Positions 8,196 to 19,754 of a DNA stretch of 64,000 nt are shown piece after piece. Within the stretch, counting starts at the first letter, position 1; every line of letters starts with the position of its first letter. The translations under genes were made by a program, and so were the position numbers. The stretch lies in contig CANLXO010000010.1 of NCBI GenBank assembly GCA_947495055.1, positions 53,146-117,145 of the forward strand, written 5' to 3'. This DNA is from an uncultured Psychrobacter sp. Its GTDB lineage: Bacteria; Pseudomonadota; Gammaproteobacteria; Pseudomonadales; Moraxellaceae. A model generated the notes under the pieces. It made no database searches and had not been told where the DNA came from. It saw only the letters and a list, made by a program, of their open reading frames with translations.

Positions 8196-10070
8196 TTATA
8201 CCACCGTTATCATGACCAATACGAGAAGTGCAGCAACGCCCAAGCCAAAGCTTGCGGCATAACCTCGAAGTGACCCTGTTTGTGTCACAGACAACATCTT
8301 ATTACCCGCTGATGCCAGCATAGGTAATACATTCCACGTTTTATCAACAGGGTCAGCTTTAAACAAGCGGCCAATGAATAAAAAAGGTTTTACAAAAACT
8401 ATATCGTACAGCGCATCAAAGCCCATACCGTGATAGCACCAGTAATACAGCGCGCCGCCAATACTTGAGCGCTTAAAGCGTGTCAGCGTCCGACCCTTAT
8501 CAACGACGTACAATAATGCGGCTATTATGAGTCCTGCGAGCATAGCGCCCATAGCGATATATTCTGCGGTGTGCTTAGCCTCTACTTGACCAGCGACTTC
8601 TAATAAGTGCCCGACACTTTGGGGCAATACGCCTTGGAGTGGCGGCATGATCATAGCGCCAACTGCGGTCGATAATACCAATAGCACCGTAAGTGGCAAC
8701 CAATAAGAGATGCCCGTTAGCTTGTGCGCATGGGTCTTCTCTTCACCAAAGAAGATAATCCAAATCATACGGAAGGTATAAATAGCGGTTAAGAAAGCGC
8801 CAAACACGCCCATATAAAACAGCACTTGATGACCTGTTGCATAAGCTTCCCAAAGGATCGCTTCTTTAGAATAAAATCCAACCGTTATCCAAGGAATAGC
8901 TGCTAAGGCGCCGCCACCAATAATATAGCACCAAAATACTAATGGAATCTTGCGACGCAAACCGCCCATCTTAAAGATGTCTTGCTCATGATGAACCGCT
9001 AATATGACCGCACCTGATGCCAAAAACAGCAAGGCTTTAAAAAACGCATGGGTCATCAAATGAAAGATAGCCCCTTGCCAAGCGCCAACGCCTAATGCCA
9101 AGAACATATAGCCGATTTGACTCATCGTTGAGTAGGCCAATATGCGCTTGATATCAGTTTGTACTAGCGCACAGAATCCTGCGACGACCAAGGTTAATGC
9201 GCCCACTGCCCCAACCCAATACAATAAAATACCTGGAGTGAGGACAAATAATGGATGCAAACGAGCGATTAAATAGACCCCAGCAGTAACCATCGTCGCG
9301 GCGTGAATCAGCGCCGATACTGGTGTCGGACCAGCCATAGCATCAGCGAGCCACGTATGGAGTGGAATCTGCGCAGATTTACCCATCGCGCCGCCCACGA
9401 TCATCATCGTGGTCAGGATCATTACTGGATCATTGACACTGAACATCTCAGGCGCGCGAGTGATAATCTCTTGAATATTAAGGGTGCCAAACTCACGGAA
9501 CAATAAAAACAAACCAAAGGCTAAGAACACATCACCGACGCGGGTGACAGTAAAGGCCTTCATCGCAGCGCGACCATTGGCACGGTGCTCGTAATAAAAG
9601 CCGATAAGCAAATAAGAGCAGATACCAACGCCTTCCCAGCCTAGATATAGCAGCAATAAATCATCGGCGAGTACTAGCAGTAGCATACTGGCGACAAACA
9701 AATTCATATAACTAAAAAAGCGTGCAAAGCCTTTATCGCCTTTCATGTACCAAGCAGCGAACAGGTGAATCAAAAAGCCAATGCCTGTAATGACGCCAGT
9801 CATGGTTAAGGCAAGACCATCAAAGCTAAGACCAAAGCTTGGTGCAAAATCACCAACTTGCATCCAAGTCCACAGCGGCACTTCTACTACCGTACCTGCA
9901 GGATAACTACCTAAAAAGGTGTAGCTGACAACCAAAGTACAAAGCGCTGATAGCCCCATACTGCCAACACCAACAAAGCTGGCGGCTTGTTCGGTGAGCT
10001 TGTCACGCATAAAGGCTAAGATTAAAAAGCCGATGAGCGGAAGTATAAAGGTTAAGGGTAATACACTCAT
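8196..10070 (-). CDS. nuoL: NADH-quinone oxidoreductase subunit L
   Basis: NuoL is the distal antiporter-like subunit of complex I, with a long lateral helix running along the membrane arm. At 624 aa it is close to E. coli NuoL (613). Conserved blocks include 'YLGWEGVGICSYLLIGFYYE', 'GKSAQIPLHTWLADAMAGPT' (channel lysine), 'HAATMVTAGVYLIAR' and 'DIKRILAYSTMSQIGYMFLA'. The C-terminal section (about residues 520-624) carries the amphipathic lateral helix and final transmembrane anchor. It follows nuoK with a four-base gap. Confidence 0.97.
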   Translation of the reverse strand: MSVLPLTFILPLIGFLILAFMRDKLTEQAASFVGVGSMGLSALCTLVVSYTFLGSYPAGTVVEVPLWTWMQVGDFAPSFGLSFDGLALTMTGVITGIGFLIHLFAAWYMKGDKGFARFFSYMNLFVASMLLLVLADDLLLLYLGWEGVGICSYLLIGFYYEHRANGRAAMKAFTVTRVGDVFLAFGLFLLFREFGTLNIQEIITRAPEMFSVNDPVMILTTMMIVGGAMGKSAQIPLHTWLADAMAGPTPVSALIHAATMVTAGVYLIARLHPLFVLTPGILLYWVGAVGALTLVVAGFCALVQTDIKRILAYSTMSQIGYMFLALGVGAWQGAIFHLMTHAFFKALLFLASGAVILAVHHEQDIFKMGGLRRKIPLVFWCYIIGGGALAAIPWITVGFYSKEAILWEAYATGHQVLFYMGVFGAFLTAIYTFRMIWIIFFGEEKTHAHKLTGISYWLPLTVLLVLSTAVGAMIMPPLQGVLPQSVGHLLEVAGQVEAKHTAEYIAMGAMLAGLIIAALLYVVDKGRTLTRFKRSSIGGALYYWCYHGMGFDALYDIVFVKPFLFIGRLFKADPVDKTWNVLPMLASAGNKMLSVTQTGSLRGYAASFGLGVAALLVLVMITVV

Positions 10071-10074
10071 GACA

Positions 10075-10482
10075 TCATCCCCTCATCTCATTGGCGCTAT
10101 CGACATCGAGATGCCCACGCTTATGATAAAACTGTAATAGTATGGCAAGGCCGATCGAGGCTTCAGCAGCCGCTAAGGTAAGAATAAAGATAAACATAAT
10201 CTGCCCATCTGGATCGACCCAGCGGCTGCCAGCGACGATAAACGCAAGCGCTGCGGCGTTCATCATAATCTCAAGGCTCATCAGCATAAACAAAAAATTG
10301 CGCCGAACCATAACGCCGCATAGACCGATGGCAAATAAAATCCCTGCCAAGATAAGCCCATGACTCATAGGTATAATACCCAGCACGTTTTGTACTTCAA
10401 GAGCAGGCGCTGCTAGGCCTGCTACCTCGTGGGCGAACGGCATAGTCGATACGTCCTGGGCTACGCTAACTGCTTGTACCAT
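10075..10482 (-). CDS. nuoK: NADH-quinone oxidoreductase subunit K
   Basis: NuoK is a small three-helix membrane subunit of complex I carrying glutamates of the central hydrophilic axis. The core matches the family ('[14 protein letters not shown]', '[18 protein letters not shown]', '[14 protein letters not shown]', C-terminal 'SANEMRG'). The family is about 100 aa, and this ORF is 135 aa with 38 extra residues before the usual 'MSHGLI' start. The long start is favoured because its ATG overlaps the nuoJ stop as TGATG, the arrangement seen in translational coupling. The internal ATG at 10368 would give the standard length, so the true start needs protein evidence. Confidence 0.93.
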   Translation of the reverse strand: MVQAVSVAQDVSTMPFAHEVAGLAAPALEVQNVLGIIPMSHGLILAGILFAIGLCGVMVRRNFLFMLMSLEIMMNAAALAFIVAGSRWVDPDGQIMFIFILTLAAAEASIGLAILLQFYHKRGHLDVDSANEMRG

Positions 10483-11219
10483 CAGTCTAACTCCTTGCGC
10501 GTAGCGGCTTGCTTACCGACATAATCATACGGGTCGACGTCTTTGTACTCATAAGGCTCGTTTGAATCAAGCGAATTGACGTCGCTATCATTATCGTGAG
10601 ATAAGTCAGCGCCGCTGTTACGAGCGCTGCGGGTAGCAGTGTTAAGGGTTAAGCGCTTACTAGGATCGCGAATAGTGTCATCGATTACTATCTCATCATC
10701 TCGCGTTGGCTTACCTAAATGATAAGCGGCAACCAAAGCCCCAAGTAGCAATAGTGCAGCGACTTCTACGAGCATAATGTATTTGCTAAATAATGCCACA
10801 CCGACCGCTTTGGCAGGTACGTTGATACCGCCAATAACTGCTGCCTCGTCATGATTGACACCGATGAACGCGTAAAGCACAACGGCGATAATCAGTGTCA
10901 ACCCTGTCGGAATAGCCCATGTTCTCGCATCCAGCCAGCGCTCTTCTCGCGCCTCACTTGCCATGCCCAAATTGAGCATCATAATCACAAAGACGAATAG
11001 AACTAAGATGGCACCGGCATAAACGATAATCTCAAGGGCACCTGCGAACGGCGCGCCTAGTATAAACATGATACCCGCAACTGCCAATAAGGAGACGATC
11101 ATCGATAATATCGCGTGCACGGGGTTGGCATGGGTAACCACGCGTAAGCTTGCAAAAATAGCCACTGCCGCCAGCGCATAGAACCCTGCTAAGTCAGGAT
11201 TGTTCAAAATAGTCATCAT
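10482..11219 (-). CDS. nuoJ: NADH-quinone oxidoreductase subunit J
   Basis: NuoJ is a five-helix membrane subunit of complex I with a pi-bulge helix important for coupling. Residues 1-170 match the family, including '[24 protein letters not shown]'. The protein is 245 aa versus about 184 in E. coli. Residues 171-245 form a polar, Asp-rich tail with no hydrophobic segment. The ATG overlaps the nuoI stop by four bases (ATGA), and its own stop overlaps nuoK by one base, so translation is likely coupled. Confidence 0.96.
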   Translation of the reverse strand: MMTILNNPDLAGFYALAAVAIFASLRVVTHANPVHAILSMIVSLLAVAGIMFILGAPFAGALEIIVYAGAILVLFVFVIMMLNLGMASEAREERWLDARTWAIPTGLTLIIAVVLYAFIGVNHDEAAVIGGINVPAKAVGVALFSKYIMLVEVAALLLLGALVAAYHLGKPTRDDEIVIDDTIRDPSKRLTLNTATRSARNSGADLSHDNDSDVNSLDSNEPYEYKDVDPYDYVGKQAATRKELD

Positions 11220-11764
11220 GGCAGCAAGCTCCTTAGATCGATAGGCGCTGCTTCGTTTTGCGCAGAACCTTTAGGTTTGTCTGCGACCGCCATACCAGTA
11301 ACGCGGTAATAGTTATAGTCAGGATACTTGCCAGGGCCTGAGATGAGTAGATGCTCTTTTTCATAGACCAAGTCTTGACGATTATACTCGCCAATCTCAA
11401 AATCAGGGGTCATCTGAATAGCAGTAGTCGGGCAAGCTTCCTCACACATTCCGCAAAAGATACAGCGCGAAAAGTTAATACGAAAAAACTCAGGATACCA
11501 GCGCCCATCATCACGCTCCGCCTTTTGTAAGGAGATACAACCGACAGGGCAAGCGACCGCACATAAGTTACAAGCTACGCAGCGCTCGTCCCCATCTGGA
11601 TCGCGGGTCAAGATAATACGTCCACGAAAGCGCGGCGGCACAGGTACGGCCTGCTCAGGATAGAGTATAGTATCGCGCGGCCTGAGCGCATGGCTATTGA
11701 CCATCCACATACTACGAACGATGGTAAACATACCCACGAGCGTCTTTTTTATAGCGGTAATCAT
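11216..11764 (-). CDS. nuoI: NADH-quinone oxidoreductase subunit I
   Basis: NuoI is the peripheral-arm ferredoxin-like subunit holding clusters N6a and N6b, passing electrons from NuoG to NuoB. Two [4Fe-4S] motifs are intact: [12 protein letters not shown] near residue 60 and [12 protein letters not shown] near residue 100. At 182 aa it matches E. coli (180 aa). It lies 28 bases after nuoH and overlaps nuoJ by four bases. Confidence 0.97.
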   Translation of the reverse strand: MITAIKKTLVGMFTIVRSMWMVNSHALRPRDTILYPEQAVPVPPRFRGRIILTRDPDGDERCVACNLCAVACPVGCISLQKAERDDGRWYPEFFRINFSRCIFCGMCEEACPTTAIQMTPDFEIGEYNRQDLVYEKEHLLISGPGKYPDYNYYRVTGMAVADKPKGSAQNEAAPIDLRSLLP

Positions 11765-11792
11765 TGTCTTATTATCCTTGTTGGCGTGCGCC

Positions 11793-12827
11793 CTATCTCA
11801 TTAGCAAAATGACAGCGGCGGTAACCAGCAGATTAATCAAGGTTACAGGTAAGCAAACTTTCCAGCCAAAGTTCATCACCTGATCATAGCGCGGGCGCAT
11901 GAGCGAACCCCGTGCCAAGATAAACATCGTCATAAAGAATAGCGTCTTTATCATGAACCAAAATGCAGGCGGCACAAAAGGGATATCTAAATTGAAGGGG
12001 GCAAGCCAACCGCCAAAGAACAGACAAGTCATCAGGGCTGAGATGAGTACAACGTTGACATACTCTCCAATAAAGAACATACCAAACTTCATGCCAGAGT
12101 ATTCAACATGATACCCCTCGGCAAGCTCCTGCTCAGCTTCTGGCTGATCAAAGGGATGCCTGTGAGTGACCGCAACACCTGCGACCACAAAGGTCAAAAA
12201 CCCTAGGAACTGCGGGATGATGTACCAGCCGTCTATTTGTGATTCAACGATTTCACGTAAGTTAAAGGAGCCTGTCAATGCGACTACGCCCATCAAAGAT
12301 AAGCCTAAAAATACCTCATAACTAATGGTTTGTGCCGCTGAACGCAGACCACCTAATAGCGAGAATTTGTTCGCTGATGCCCAGCCGCCAAACATCACCG
12401 CGTAAACAGCAATACCTGCCATAGCAAAAAAGAACAAAATACCAATATCCCAGTCCGCAACCCCAAGGGTTGGCGAGATAGGAATAATGGCAAAAGACGC
12501 CAAAGCGGTAAACATCGCTACCGCCGGTGCTAAGGTAAAGATAAACTTGTCAGTGAAGTTTGGTGTCCAATCTTCTTTAAAGAAGATTTTGAGCATATCT
12601 GCGACCAGTTGCAAGGAGCCAAAGGGACCGACGCGATTAGGACCATAACGATCCTGCCACAATGCAAGCATGCGGCGCTCATAGACGATCATCAAAGCGG
12701 CGACGATAACCACGACCAAAAATATCACAATCGATTGCACAACCAAAAACAATATAGACCAAGCATCAAAGGTCATCATGTTTGCCAAAAAGGCGGGCAC
12801 ATCAGGGATAATACGAGTCACTTGCAT
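11793..12827 (-). CDS. nuoH: NADH-quinone oxidoreductase subunit H
   Basis: NuoH is the membrane subunit forming much of the quinone chamber between the peripheral and membrane arms. At 344 aa (E. coli 325) it has about eight hydrophobic helices. Conserved blocks include '[21 protein letters not shown]', '[18 protein letters not shown]', '[22 protein letters not shown]' and '[18 protein letters not shown]'. The glutamates of the first and third blocks line the quinone site. The start follows the nuoG stop by one base. Confidence 0.97.
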   Translation of the reverse strand: MQVTRIIPDVPAFLANMMTFDAWSILFLVVQSIVIFLVVVIVAALMIVYERRMLALWQDRYGPNRVGPFGSLQLVADMLKIFFKEDWTPNFTDKFIFTLAPAVAMFTALASFAIIPISPTLGVADWDIGILFFFAMAGIAVYAVMFGGWASANKFSLLGGLRSAAQTISYEVFLGLSLMGVVALTGSFNLREIVESQIDGWYIIPQFLGFLTFVVAGVAVTHRHPFDQPEAEQELAEGYHVEYSGMKFGMFFIGEYVNVVLISALMTCLFFGGWLAPFNLDIPFVPPAFWFMIKTLFFMTMFILARGSLMRPRYDQVMNFGWKVCLPVTLINLLVTAAVILLMR

Positions 12828-12828
12828 T

Positions 12829-15800
12829 TTACGCCCCTTGATCGCTAATTGGTGCTACGAACTCATCATCTAAAGCATCTGTATCATTGACCATGTCATC
12901 AGCCATGCTACCTGCGATAGTGACTGGCGCATCAACGCGGCGTACTGAGGCTGGCAATGTCGGATGAATAATGCTGACTTGCCCAACTGGGTAGCCGATA
13001 CAGCCCTCTGCTAGGTACTGCACTAACTGCACGGGCAGTGTTATCTGCCGATTATCAATCTCTATCGCCAAATAGTCTCCAGCGAGCAGACCCCAAGCCT
13101 TGGCATCATCCATACCAACGCGCCAACTGGCAATTGGCAACTGCTTAGCTACAATGGGACTGCGCGAGGCCATCATAGAGCTGGCGTAGATATTATAGAT
13201 TGGCACTAATTTGGCGCGGCCCTCTTGCATATCAGTTGCCGCGTAAGACCCTGCTTCTGGTGCTACGTACTGACGGCTAGGCAGGCGCTCAAAGCTATCG
13301 AACAAGCGCACCCCAGGGTCGCCGCCTTTAAGATGACCGCCAACTTTATCTTGATATTTATTCCAAGCTTGCGGCGAGTTCCAGCCTGCAGCACTGGCAA
13401 AAGGAATCATCGCGCCCTTGATCTGCTTACCGCTATAGCCTTCCATCGAAAAGGTAAGACCGGTATCTAAGTCTTTGGGCTGCATAGGCTCGTGAACAGA
13501 TATTGGCGCACGCATCGCGGTACGACCTGAGTAGCGGCGCGGCTGACGGGCGATTTTGAGTCCTGTAATACGGTAATCTGCGTCGGGCGCCGCGCCTTTG
13601 ATACCAGCCAGCTTAGGATGGGTTGCAATCAAAGCATTAATGACATCATCAAGCTGTGTCCAATCGACCTCCTTGCCCTCGATACTACTGTGTACCGCGT
13701 GCAGCCAGCGCCAACCTTCTTTGATGCTGCTCATTGGATGATAGTAGTTGCTGTCGTAGACTTGAAAGAAGCGCTGAGCACGGCCCTCGCTTGACACAAG
13801 CGTTCCATCTGCTTCCGCAAAGCTCGCAGCTGGCAGTACAATATCGACGTCTTTATGCCATTCAAGCAGCTGATGATCGAGCGCGATAACCGTTTTATCG
13901 CTCAGTAGTTGCGTAAGCTTATTGGCATCAATAGCGTCTGTTAATTGGTTTTCAGCGACAATGACGACATCAAATTCAGTAGCTAATAACTCCTCTACTG
14001 AGTGACCGCCTAGCATACACACGCCCATGCTATTGGCATCAGAAACCGTCAGATAAATACCCGCTTGACCGTGATACTGTTTATTGACTTCTTTGAGTTC
14101 AAAAGCATCCGCAGGCTCGCGTTCAACGTCGTCTTGGGCATCTTTATTGGTACCCATTTGCGCTTTAGCTGGTTTGGCTTCTAACTCTTTGTCTTCTTCA
14201 GGCTGATCATTAGCAGCTTGTGCTTGTGCGGCTTTCACCCTCTCATTGTGCGCATCAACCTGCTTTTGCTCAGTCGCCTTGATCGCTTGACGTTTTTGCG
14301 TAAGCGCTTGAGTAATCTGCGCCGCTGCCTCTATCAAAGCCGTAGATGACAAGCTACTACCTGATATCACTAATGGTCTATCTGCCTGAATCAAATCATA
14401 AGCGATCTGTTGAGCCAGCACTTGCATAGGATCAGCACTAGCATCATCGCTATCACTGTTACTTAGCTCAGATTTTTGCAGGTCTGCTATCTCTGACAAG
14501 TCATCAGCAAAACTGCTAATCTCATCAGCGACCCTAAAGCCAAGGCGCGTGATGTCTTCAGGCGTCGCAACTGCGCTTGATTTACTAATATCATCAAGCT
14601 TAGTTTGAGTGACATCGATAATATAAACGGGGCTTAAAGCATCTTGAGCGATGCGTTTGACAGGTTCCGCAAGCCAAGACTGAGTCTTGAGCGCTGCCGC
14701 CATTTTCAGGCCTTCGTTCTTTGCTGCTTGACGTACGGATAGCGCCACTCGCGATGAGGTTTGAGTGATATCTTCACCCAAGATGAGCACAGCATCATGG
14801 CTTTCGATCTCATTCATACTTGGATTATGTATACCCTCAGTGCTGAGTACTTCGATACATTTATGCACTAAGTCTTGTTGCTGATGATTAAGACCTGTCG
14901 AGAAGTTGTCAAAACCAACCAAGTTTTTGAGGGCAAAGTTAGTCTCAAGACTCGCTCTAGGTGAGCCAATACCGATGACTTTTTTGTCTGTGAGGCGTTT
15001 GATAGTCTCATCTAACGCATAATCAATATTGATCTTGACGTGTTTGTCATTGATACGCTCAAGCGCCCCAGTCGGACGATCAACACGGTTGACATAGCCA
15101 TAACCGAAGCGACCACGATCACATAAGAAATAACCGTTGACCTCACCATTGTAGCGGTTTTCAATACGGCGCAACTCACCATAACGCTCACCAGGTGAGA
15201 TATTGCATCCCGCCGAGCAGCCATGACAGATGCTAGGCGCGTACTGCATATCCCATTTACGGTTGTAGCGCTCTGAGTGAGTTTGATCGGTAAACACCCC
15301 AGTTGGGCAGACTTCTGTTAAATTACCTGAAAATTCACTTTCAAACTGCCCGTCTTTGTCACGACCAAAATAAACCCGATTGTTTGAGCCATATACACCC
15401 AAATCCTCGCCACCTGCATAGTCTTTGTAGAATCTAACGCAGCGATAGCAAGCGATGCAGCGGTTCATCTCATGACCGATAAACGGGCCCAAATCTTGAT
15501 TATGATGAGTACGTTTGGTAAAGCGATAGCGGCGCGTATTATGACCTGACATATAGGTCATGTCTTGCAAATGACAGTGACCGCCCTCTTCACAAGTAGG
15601 GCAATCATGTGGATGATTGGTCATCAGTAGCTCAACCATCGAGGCCCGAAACGCTTTGGCCTCGTCATCAGTGACTGAGATGTACATGTCATTGTCTGGC
15701 GCGACCATACAGGACATCACTAGTCGTCCCTTGCCCGCTTTCATGTCCTCTTCGTTTTGATACTGCTTAACCGCACACTGACGGCATGAGCCTACTGAGC

Positions 15801-15918
15801 CAAGCGCAGGATGATAACAAAAATACGGTACATCAATACCTAGAGATAGACAGGCTTGTAGCAAGTTATCGCTGCTATCTACTTCGACAGTGGTGCCGTC
15901 AATATGGATGACTGCCAT
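12829..15918 (-). CDS. nuoG: NADH-quinone oxidoreductase subunit G
   Basis: NuoG is the largest peripheral subunit of complex I and carries a chain of iron-sulfur clusters. Ligands are visible: [2Fe-2S] C34, C45, C48, C70; the His-ligated [4Fe-4S] H102, C106, C109, C115; a second [4Fe-4S] C154, C157, C160, C204; and the extra N7 site C231, C234, C238, C266, as in E. coli. A molybdopterin-oxidoreductase-like domain follows. The protein is 1029 aa versus about 908 in E. coli. Much of the excess is an Ala/Gln/Glu/Lys-rich stretch at about residues 541-612, with another acidic patch at 483-497. It starts 10 bases after the nuoF stop. Confidence 0.97.
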   Translation of the reverse strand: MAVIHIDGTTVEVDSSDNLLQACLSLGIDVPYFCYHPALGSVGSCRQCAVKQYQNEEDMKAGKGRLVMSCMVAPDNDMYISVTDDEAKAFRASMVELLMTNHPHDCPTCEEGGHCHLQDMTYMSGHNTRRYRFTKRTHHNQDLGPFIGHEMNRCIACYRCVRFYKDYAGGEDLGVYGSNNRVYFGRDKDGQFESEFSGNLTEVCPTGVFTDQTHSERYNRKWDMQYAPSICHGCSAGCNISPGERYGELRRIENRYNGEVNGYFLCDRGRFGYGYVNRVDRPTGALERINDKHVKINIDYALDETIKRLTDKKVIGIGSPRASLETNFALKNLVGFDNFSTGLNHQQQDLVHKCIEVLSTEGIHNPSMNEIESHDAVLILGEDITQTSSRVALSVRQAAKNEGLKMAAALKTQSWLAEPVKRIAQDALSPVYIIDVTQTKLDDISKSSAVATPEDITRLGFRVADEISSFADDLSEIADLQKSELSNSDSDDASADPMQVLAQQIAYDLIQADRPLVISGSSLSSTALIEAAAQITQALTQKRQAIKATEQKQVDAHNERVKAAQAQAANDQPEEDKELEAKPAKAQMGTNKDAQDDVEREPADAFELKEVNKQYHGQAGIYLTVSDANSMGVCMLGGHSVEELLATEFDVVIVAENQLTDAIDANKLTQLLSDKTVIALDHQLLEWHKDVDIVLPAASFAEADGTLVSSEGRAQRFFQVYDSNYYHPMSSIKEGWRWLHAVHSSIEGKEVDWTQLDDVINALIATHPKLAGIKGAAPDADYRITGLKIARQPRRYSGRTAMRAPISVHEPMQPKDLDTGLTFSMEGYSGKQIKGAMIPFASAAGWNSPQAWNKYQDKVGGHLKGGDPGVRLFDSFERLPSRQYVAPEAGSYAATDMQEGRAKLVPIYNIYASSMMASRSPIVAKQLPIASWRVGMDDAKAWGLLAGDYLAIEIDNRQITLPVQLVQYLAEGCIGYPVGQVSIIHPTLPASVRRVDAPVTIAGSMADDMVNDTDALDDEFVAPISDQGA

Positions 15919-15928
15919 GCCGCTCTCC

Positions 15929-17353
15929 TTATTTCACTACTGGCTGAGGATTGGCCGCGGCGTCTATGACGTCCGCACCAACCGCCTGCGCGATTTTTTG
16001 ATCAAACTCAGGACGGAAATATTTGATAGCACTCATCAGTGGCTCCATCGCTCCTGGCGCGTGGGCACAAAAGGTTTTGCCAATCCATAAATCCCGAGTT
16101 AACCCTTCTAATTTTTCGACGTCGCCGATTTGCCCTTCGCCATCATTAATCGCAGTGAGCAATTTGACGCCCCACGGTAGACCATCACGGCATGGCGTAC
16201 AAAAGCCGCACGATTCGCGCTGAAAGAAAATCTCTAAGTTACGTAGTAAAGGCACCATATCTTGTGCTTCATCTACGACCATAATAAGACCGGTGCCCAT
16301 ACGGCTACCTGCGTCTTGAATACTATCAAAATCAACGACAATATCTAAATGATCAGCGGTCAAAAAGTCTGTGGACGCCCCGCCAGGCAACCACGCTTTT
16401 AGCGTCTTGCCCTCTAACATACCGCCTGCGAAGTCTTCGATAATCTCACGCGCAGTATAACCAAAGGGCAGCTCCCATAGACCAGGATCCTTGACCAAAC
16501 CTGAGCAGCCAAATAGCTTGGTGCCAGGGGTTTTGCTTTTGCCTTTAATCTCAGACAATGACTGATACCAGTCTACGCCGTGATTTAGAATAGCTGGCAT
16601 GTTGCACAAGGTCTCAACATTATTGACAACCGTTGGACGACCCCAAGCGCCAGAGATTTGTGGAAATGGCGGTTTGGTACGTGGGTTAGCACGGCGACCC
16701 TCTAGGCAATTGATCAATGCCGTCTCTTCACCGCAGATATAGCGCCCAGCGCCCGTATGTACATGCAGATTAAAACTAAACTCTGTCCCCAAGATATTAT
16801 CGCCCATCAAGTTATTGGCGATACACTCATTAATAGCAGTAACCAAACGCTCGGCGGCCAAAATATACTCGCCGCGAATAAAGATATAGCCGTCGGTAGC
16901 CCCAATCGCATGAGCAGTAATGAGCATGCCTTCGATGAGCTGAAACGGCAGACGCTCCATTAACAAGCGATCTTTGAAGGTGCCCGGCTCCATCTCATCA
17001 GCATTACAAATAAGATAGCGCGGCAAGCCATCTGGTGGCGACATAAAAGACCACTTAAGACCAGCATTAAATCCTGCGCCGCCGCGGCCTCTAACATTGG
17101 CCGCTTTGATCATATTTTCGACGTCTTTAAACGGCTTATCTAATGCCTTTTTTAGCCCATCAAAGCCTTGTAGCGATTGATATGTGGCTAAATCAAGTAC
17201 GGCGTCATGGTGTGCAAGACGCCATGTAAGCGGCATAGTTTCGCTAGTGGCGCTCGCCTTGTCGCCATAGATGGGGATACGTTGCTCATTGAGCTGGCTT
17301 GGCGCTTTGCCTTGCCCGCGCTGAGCGATCTGTTCAGATAAGGTCAGTCTCAT
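15929..17353 (-). CDS. nuoF: NADH-quinone oxidoreductase subunit F
   Basis: NuoF is the NADH-oxidising subunit of complex I. It binds NADH and FMN and holds cluster N3. Visible features are the Gly-rich nucleotide loop 'GRGGAGFNAGLKW' near residue 90, the FMN-region block 'GAGRYICGEETALINCLEG', and the cluster ligands in 'ESCGFCTPCRDG' plus the downstream Cys in 'KTFCAHAPGA'. At 474 aa it is about 30 longer than E. coli NuoF, with extra residues at both ends. Its ATG overlaps the nuoE stop by four bases. Confidence 0.97.
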   Translation of the reverse strand: MRLTLSEQIAQRGQGKAPSQLNEQRIPIYGDKASATSETMPLTWRLAHHDAVLDLATYQSLQGFDGLKKALDKPFKDVENMIKAANVRGRGGAGFNAGLKWSFMSPPDGLPRYLICNADEMEPGTFKDRLLMERLPFQLIEGMLITAHAIGATDGYIFIRGEYILAAERLVTAINECIANNLMGDNILGTEFSFNLHVHTGAGRYICGEETALINCLEGRRANPRTKPPFPQISGAWGRPTVVNNVETLCNMPAILNHGVDWYQSLSEIKGKSKTPGTKLFGCSGLVKDPGLWELPFGYTAREIIEDFAGGMLEGKTLKAWLPGGASTDFLTADHLDIVVDFDSIQDAGSRMGTGLIMVVDEAQDMVPLLRNLEIFFQRESCGFCTPCRDGLPWGVKLLTAINDGEGQIGDVEKLEGLTRDLWIGKTFCAHAPGAMEPLMSAIKYFRPEFDQKIAQAVGADVIDAAANPQPVVK

Positions 17354-17859
17354 GCGTATAGCTCCAGTAGTTGCGCGACCTCAGTAGGCTCAATAGGACC
17401 ATAAGTGTCCTCATCGATGAGCACCGCAGGGCCTTTATCACAATTGCCCAGGCAGCAAATCGGCAACAAGGTAAAACGGCCATCAGGCGTCGTTTGCCCA
17501 TATTCGATACCCAATTGCAAGCGTAGCTCAGCCGATAGCGCTTCGTATCCTGTCAAGTAACAGGCTACAGAATCACAGATCAAAATCACGTGACGACCGA
17601 CAGGCTGACGATAAATACGATTAAAAAAAGTAGCGACGCCGTCCATATCAGTCACGGGAATATCTAAAAGATTGGCAATAGCGTTCACTTGAGCGTCACT
17701 TACCCAGCCGTTGCGCTTCTGCACAATTTTGAGGGCGTCTAATGAGGCGGCGCGAGCATGCGGGTAATGATGCATAAACTCGTGAATAGCATCAATCTCA
17801 CTTACGGTCAAAATACTAGCCACATCTACTTTTGGCATTTTGTCAGAAACAATTCTCAT
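17350..17859 (-). CDS. nuoE: NADH-quinone oxidoreductase subunit E
   Basis: NuoE is the thioredoxin-like [2Fe-2S] subunit (cluster N1a) paired with NuoF. The ligand pairs are seen in 'CDSVACYLTGYE' and 'CCLGNCDKGP'. The N-terminal helical region and length (169 aa; E. coli 166) are typical. It lies 39 bases after nuoCD and overlaps nuoF by four bases. Confidence 0.96.
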   Translation of the reverse strand: MRIVSDKMPKVDVASILTVSEIDAIHEFMHHYPHARAASLDALKIVQKRNGWVSDAQVNAIANLLDIPVTDMDGVATFFNRIYRQPVGRHVILICDSVACYLTGYEALSAELRLQLGIEYGQTTPDGRFTLLPICCLGNCDKGPAVLIDEDTYGPIEPTEVAQLLELYA

Positions 17860-17898
17860 AATCTCTTGTCAATCCTTACTTATCTTGCGCTCAATTGT

Positions 17899-19674
17899 TT
17901 AACGATCACAATCTGCCATAACGATATCAATTGAAGCCAAATACATAATAGCGTCAGAAACCAAAGAGCCATTAATCACAGAGGGCATTTGTTGCAAATG
18001 GGCAAACGTCGGCGTACGAATACGAGTACGATAGCTCATAGTCGCCTTGTCCGAGGTAATATAATAACTGTTCAAGCCTTTGGTGGCCTCAACTATCGTT
18101 GCGCACTCACCCGCTGGCATAACAGGGCCCCAAGAGACAGAAATAAAGTGATTAATCAAGGTTTCGATATCGTTCAAAGTGCGATCTTTAGGCGGTGGTA
18201 CCGATAGAGGATGATCCGCTTTATAAGGTCCTTGAGGCATGTTATCCATACACTGGCGGATGATACGCAAGGACTGGCGCATCTCTTCGACTTTGATCAT
18301 ACAGCGATCATAAGCATCACCGTTATAACCAATAGGCACTTCAAAATCATAGTTCTCATAGCCCATGTATGGGCGAGCTTTACGCAAATCAAAGTCTATA
18401 CCCGTTGCGCGCAGACCTGCTCCTGTCACGCCCCAAGCGAGTGCTTGCTTGGCATTGTATTGAGCGACGCCTTGGGTACGACCTTTGAGTACGCTGTTTT
18501 GTAGTGCGGCTTTGACATACTCATCCAAGCGCTTAGGCATCCAGTCCAAAAACTCACGAACTAGGCGCTGCCAACCACGCGGTAGATCGGCTGCCGTACC
18601 ACCAATGCGAAACCACGCTGGATGCATGCGATAGCCAGTTACCGCCTCAATGACGTCATAAGCTTTTTGGCGATCGGTGAACATATAGAATACTGGCGTC
18701 ATTCCGCCCGCATCTTGAATAAAGGTGCCGACAAAGAGCAAATTATTCGTAATACGGAAAAACTCACTCATCATGACGCGAATGGTCTCAGCACGCGGCG
18801 GAATAGTGATGCCCGCGAGCTTTTCAACCGACATAATGTATGGCAGCTCGTTCATCACCCCGCCAAGATAATCAATACGGTCGGTGTAAGGAATATAAGA
18901 GTGCCAAGTCTGGCGCTCTGCCATCTTCTCAGCGCCGCGGTGGTGATAGCCTATATCAGGGATACAATCGACGACTTCTTCACCGTCAAGCTGGAGCACC
19001 AAACGAAACGCACCATGAGCAGAAGGGTGATTAGGGCCGATGTTCAAGAACATAAAGTCCTCGTCACGTCCCGAGCGCTTCATGCCCCACTCTTCTGGAA
19101 CAAAACGCAGATTTTCTTGCTCGTATTGTTGTTTAGCGGCATTTAGAAAGTATGGGGTAAATTCTGTCGCGCGCGCATGGTACTCTTTACGTAGCGGATG
19201 ACCTTCCCAATACTTGGGCAATAGGATACGCGTTAGATGCGGATGCCCGCTAAAGACGATACCGAACATATCCCATACTTCGCGCTCATACCAGTTGGCA
19301 TTGGGCCAAATATTGGTCGCGCTTGGCACCGTCAGATCGTCTTCATCTAGTGCCACTTTGATACGCACATCACTGTTGCGCTCAAAGGACATCAGATGAT
19401 AAAACACCGTAAAGTCGCTATCAGGCAGGCCTCGACGATGCTGGCGCAAACGCTCATCCATCGCCGACAGATCAAATAGCGTGACATAAGGTTTGGGTAG
19501 CTTACGCAAAAACAGGAGAATATCTAGCAAGTCGGCACGCGCCACCCATACGGTTGGAATCTCATCGACCGTATGCTGCACAACGAACTTACCCGCGTAC
19601 TTATGGGTCAGCTCTTGAATGACTACCGGTACAGGTTTGATCTTGGGATCTATATTATCGACTACCGTGACCAT
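17899..19674 (-). CDS. nuoCD: NADH-quinone oxidoreductase fused subunits C and D
   Basis: This is the fused C/D subunit of complex I, forming the hydrogenase-like quinone-reduction site with NuoB. Residues 1-190 are the NuoC domain ('[19 protein letters not shown]', '[10 protein letters not shown]', 'GHPLRKEY'). From about residue 205 the 49-kDa-type NuoD domain follows ('[20 protein letters not shown]', '[18 protein letters not shown]', '[21 protein letters not shown]', C-terminal '[11 protein letters not shown]'). At 591 aa it matches E. coli NuoCD (about 600). The fusion is typical of gammaproteobacteria. Confidence 0.97.
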   Translation of the reverse strand: MVTVVDNIDPKIKPVPVVIQELTHKYAGKFVVQHTVDEIPTVWVARADLLDILLFLRKLPKPYVTLFDLSAMDERLRQHRRGLPDSDFTVFYHLMSFERNSDVRIKVALDEDDLTVPSATNIWPNANWYEREVWDMFGIVFSGHPHLTRILLPKYWEGHPLRKEYHARATEFTPYFLNAAKQQYEQENLRFVPEEWGMKRSGRDEDFMFLNIGPNHPSAHGAFRLVLQLDGEEVVDCIPDIGYHHRGAEKMAERQTWHSYIPYTDRIDYLGGVMNELPYIMSVEKLAGITIPPRAETIRVMMSEFFRITNNLLFVGTFIQDAGGMTPVFYMFTDRQKAYDVIEAVTGYRMHPAWFRIGGTAADLPRGWQRLVREFLDWMPKRLDEYVKAALQNSVLKGRTQGVAQYNAKQALAWGVTGAGLRATGIDFDLRKARPYMGYENYDFEVPIGYNGDAYDRCMIKVEEMRQSLRIIRQCMDNMPQGPYKADHPLSVPPPKDRTLNDIETLINHFISVSWGPVMPAGECATIVEATKGLNSYYITSDKATMSYRTRIRTPTFAHLQQMPSVINGSLVSDAIMYLASIDIVMADCDR

Positions 19675-19754
19675 GAATGAGGGTTTCCTTCATTACTCAT
19701 AACTGACTGATAAGCGCAAAGCTAATCTCTAATGCTTAAATACAAAGCTAAGCT

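Noticed and set aside
18622-19146. 174-codon open frame antisense to nuoCD
   Set aside because: It lies wholly inside a strongly conserved gene and its protein has no coherent features; it is a codon-bias shadow.
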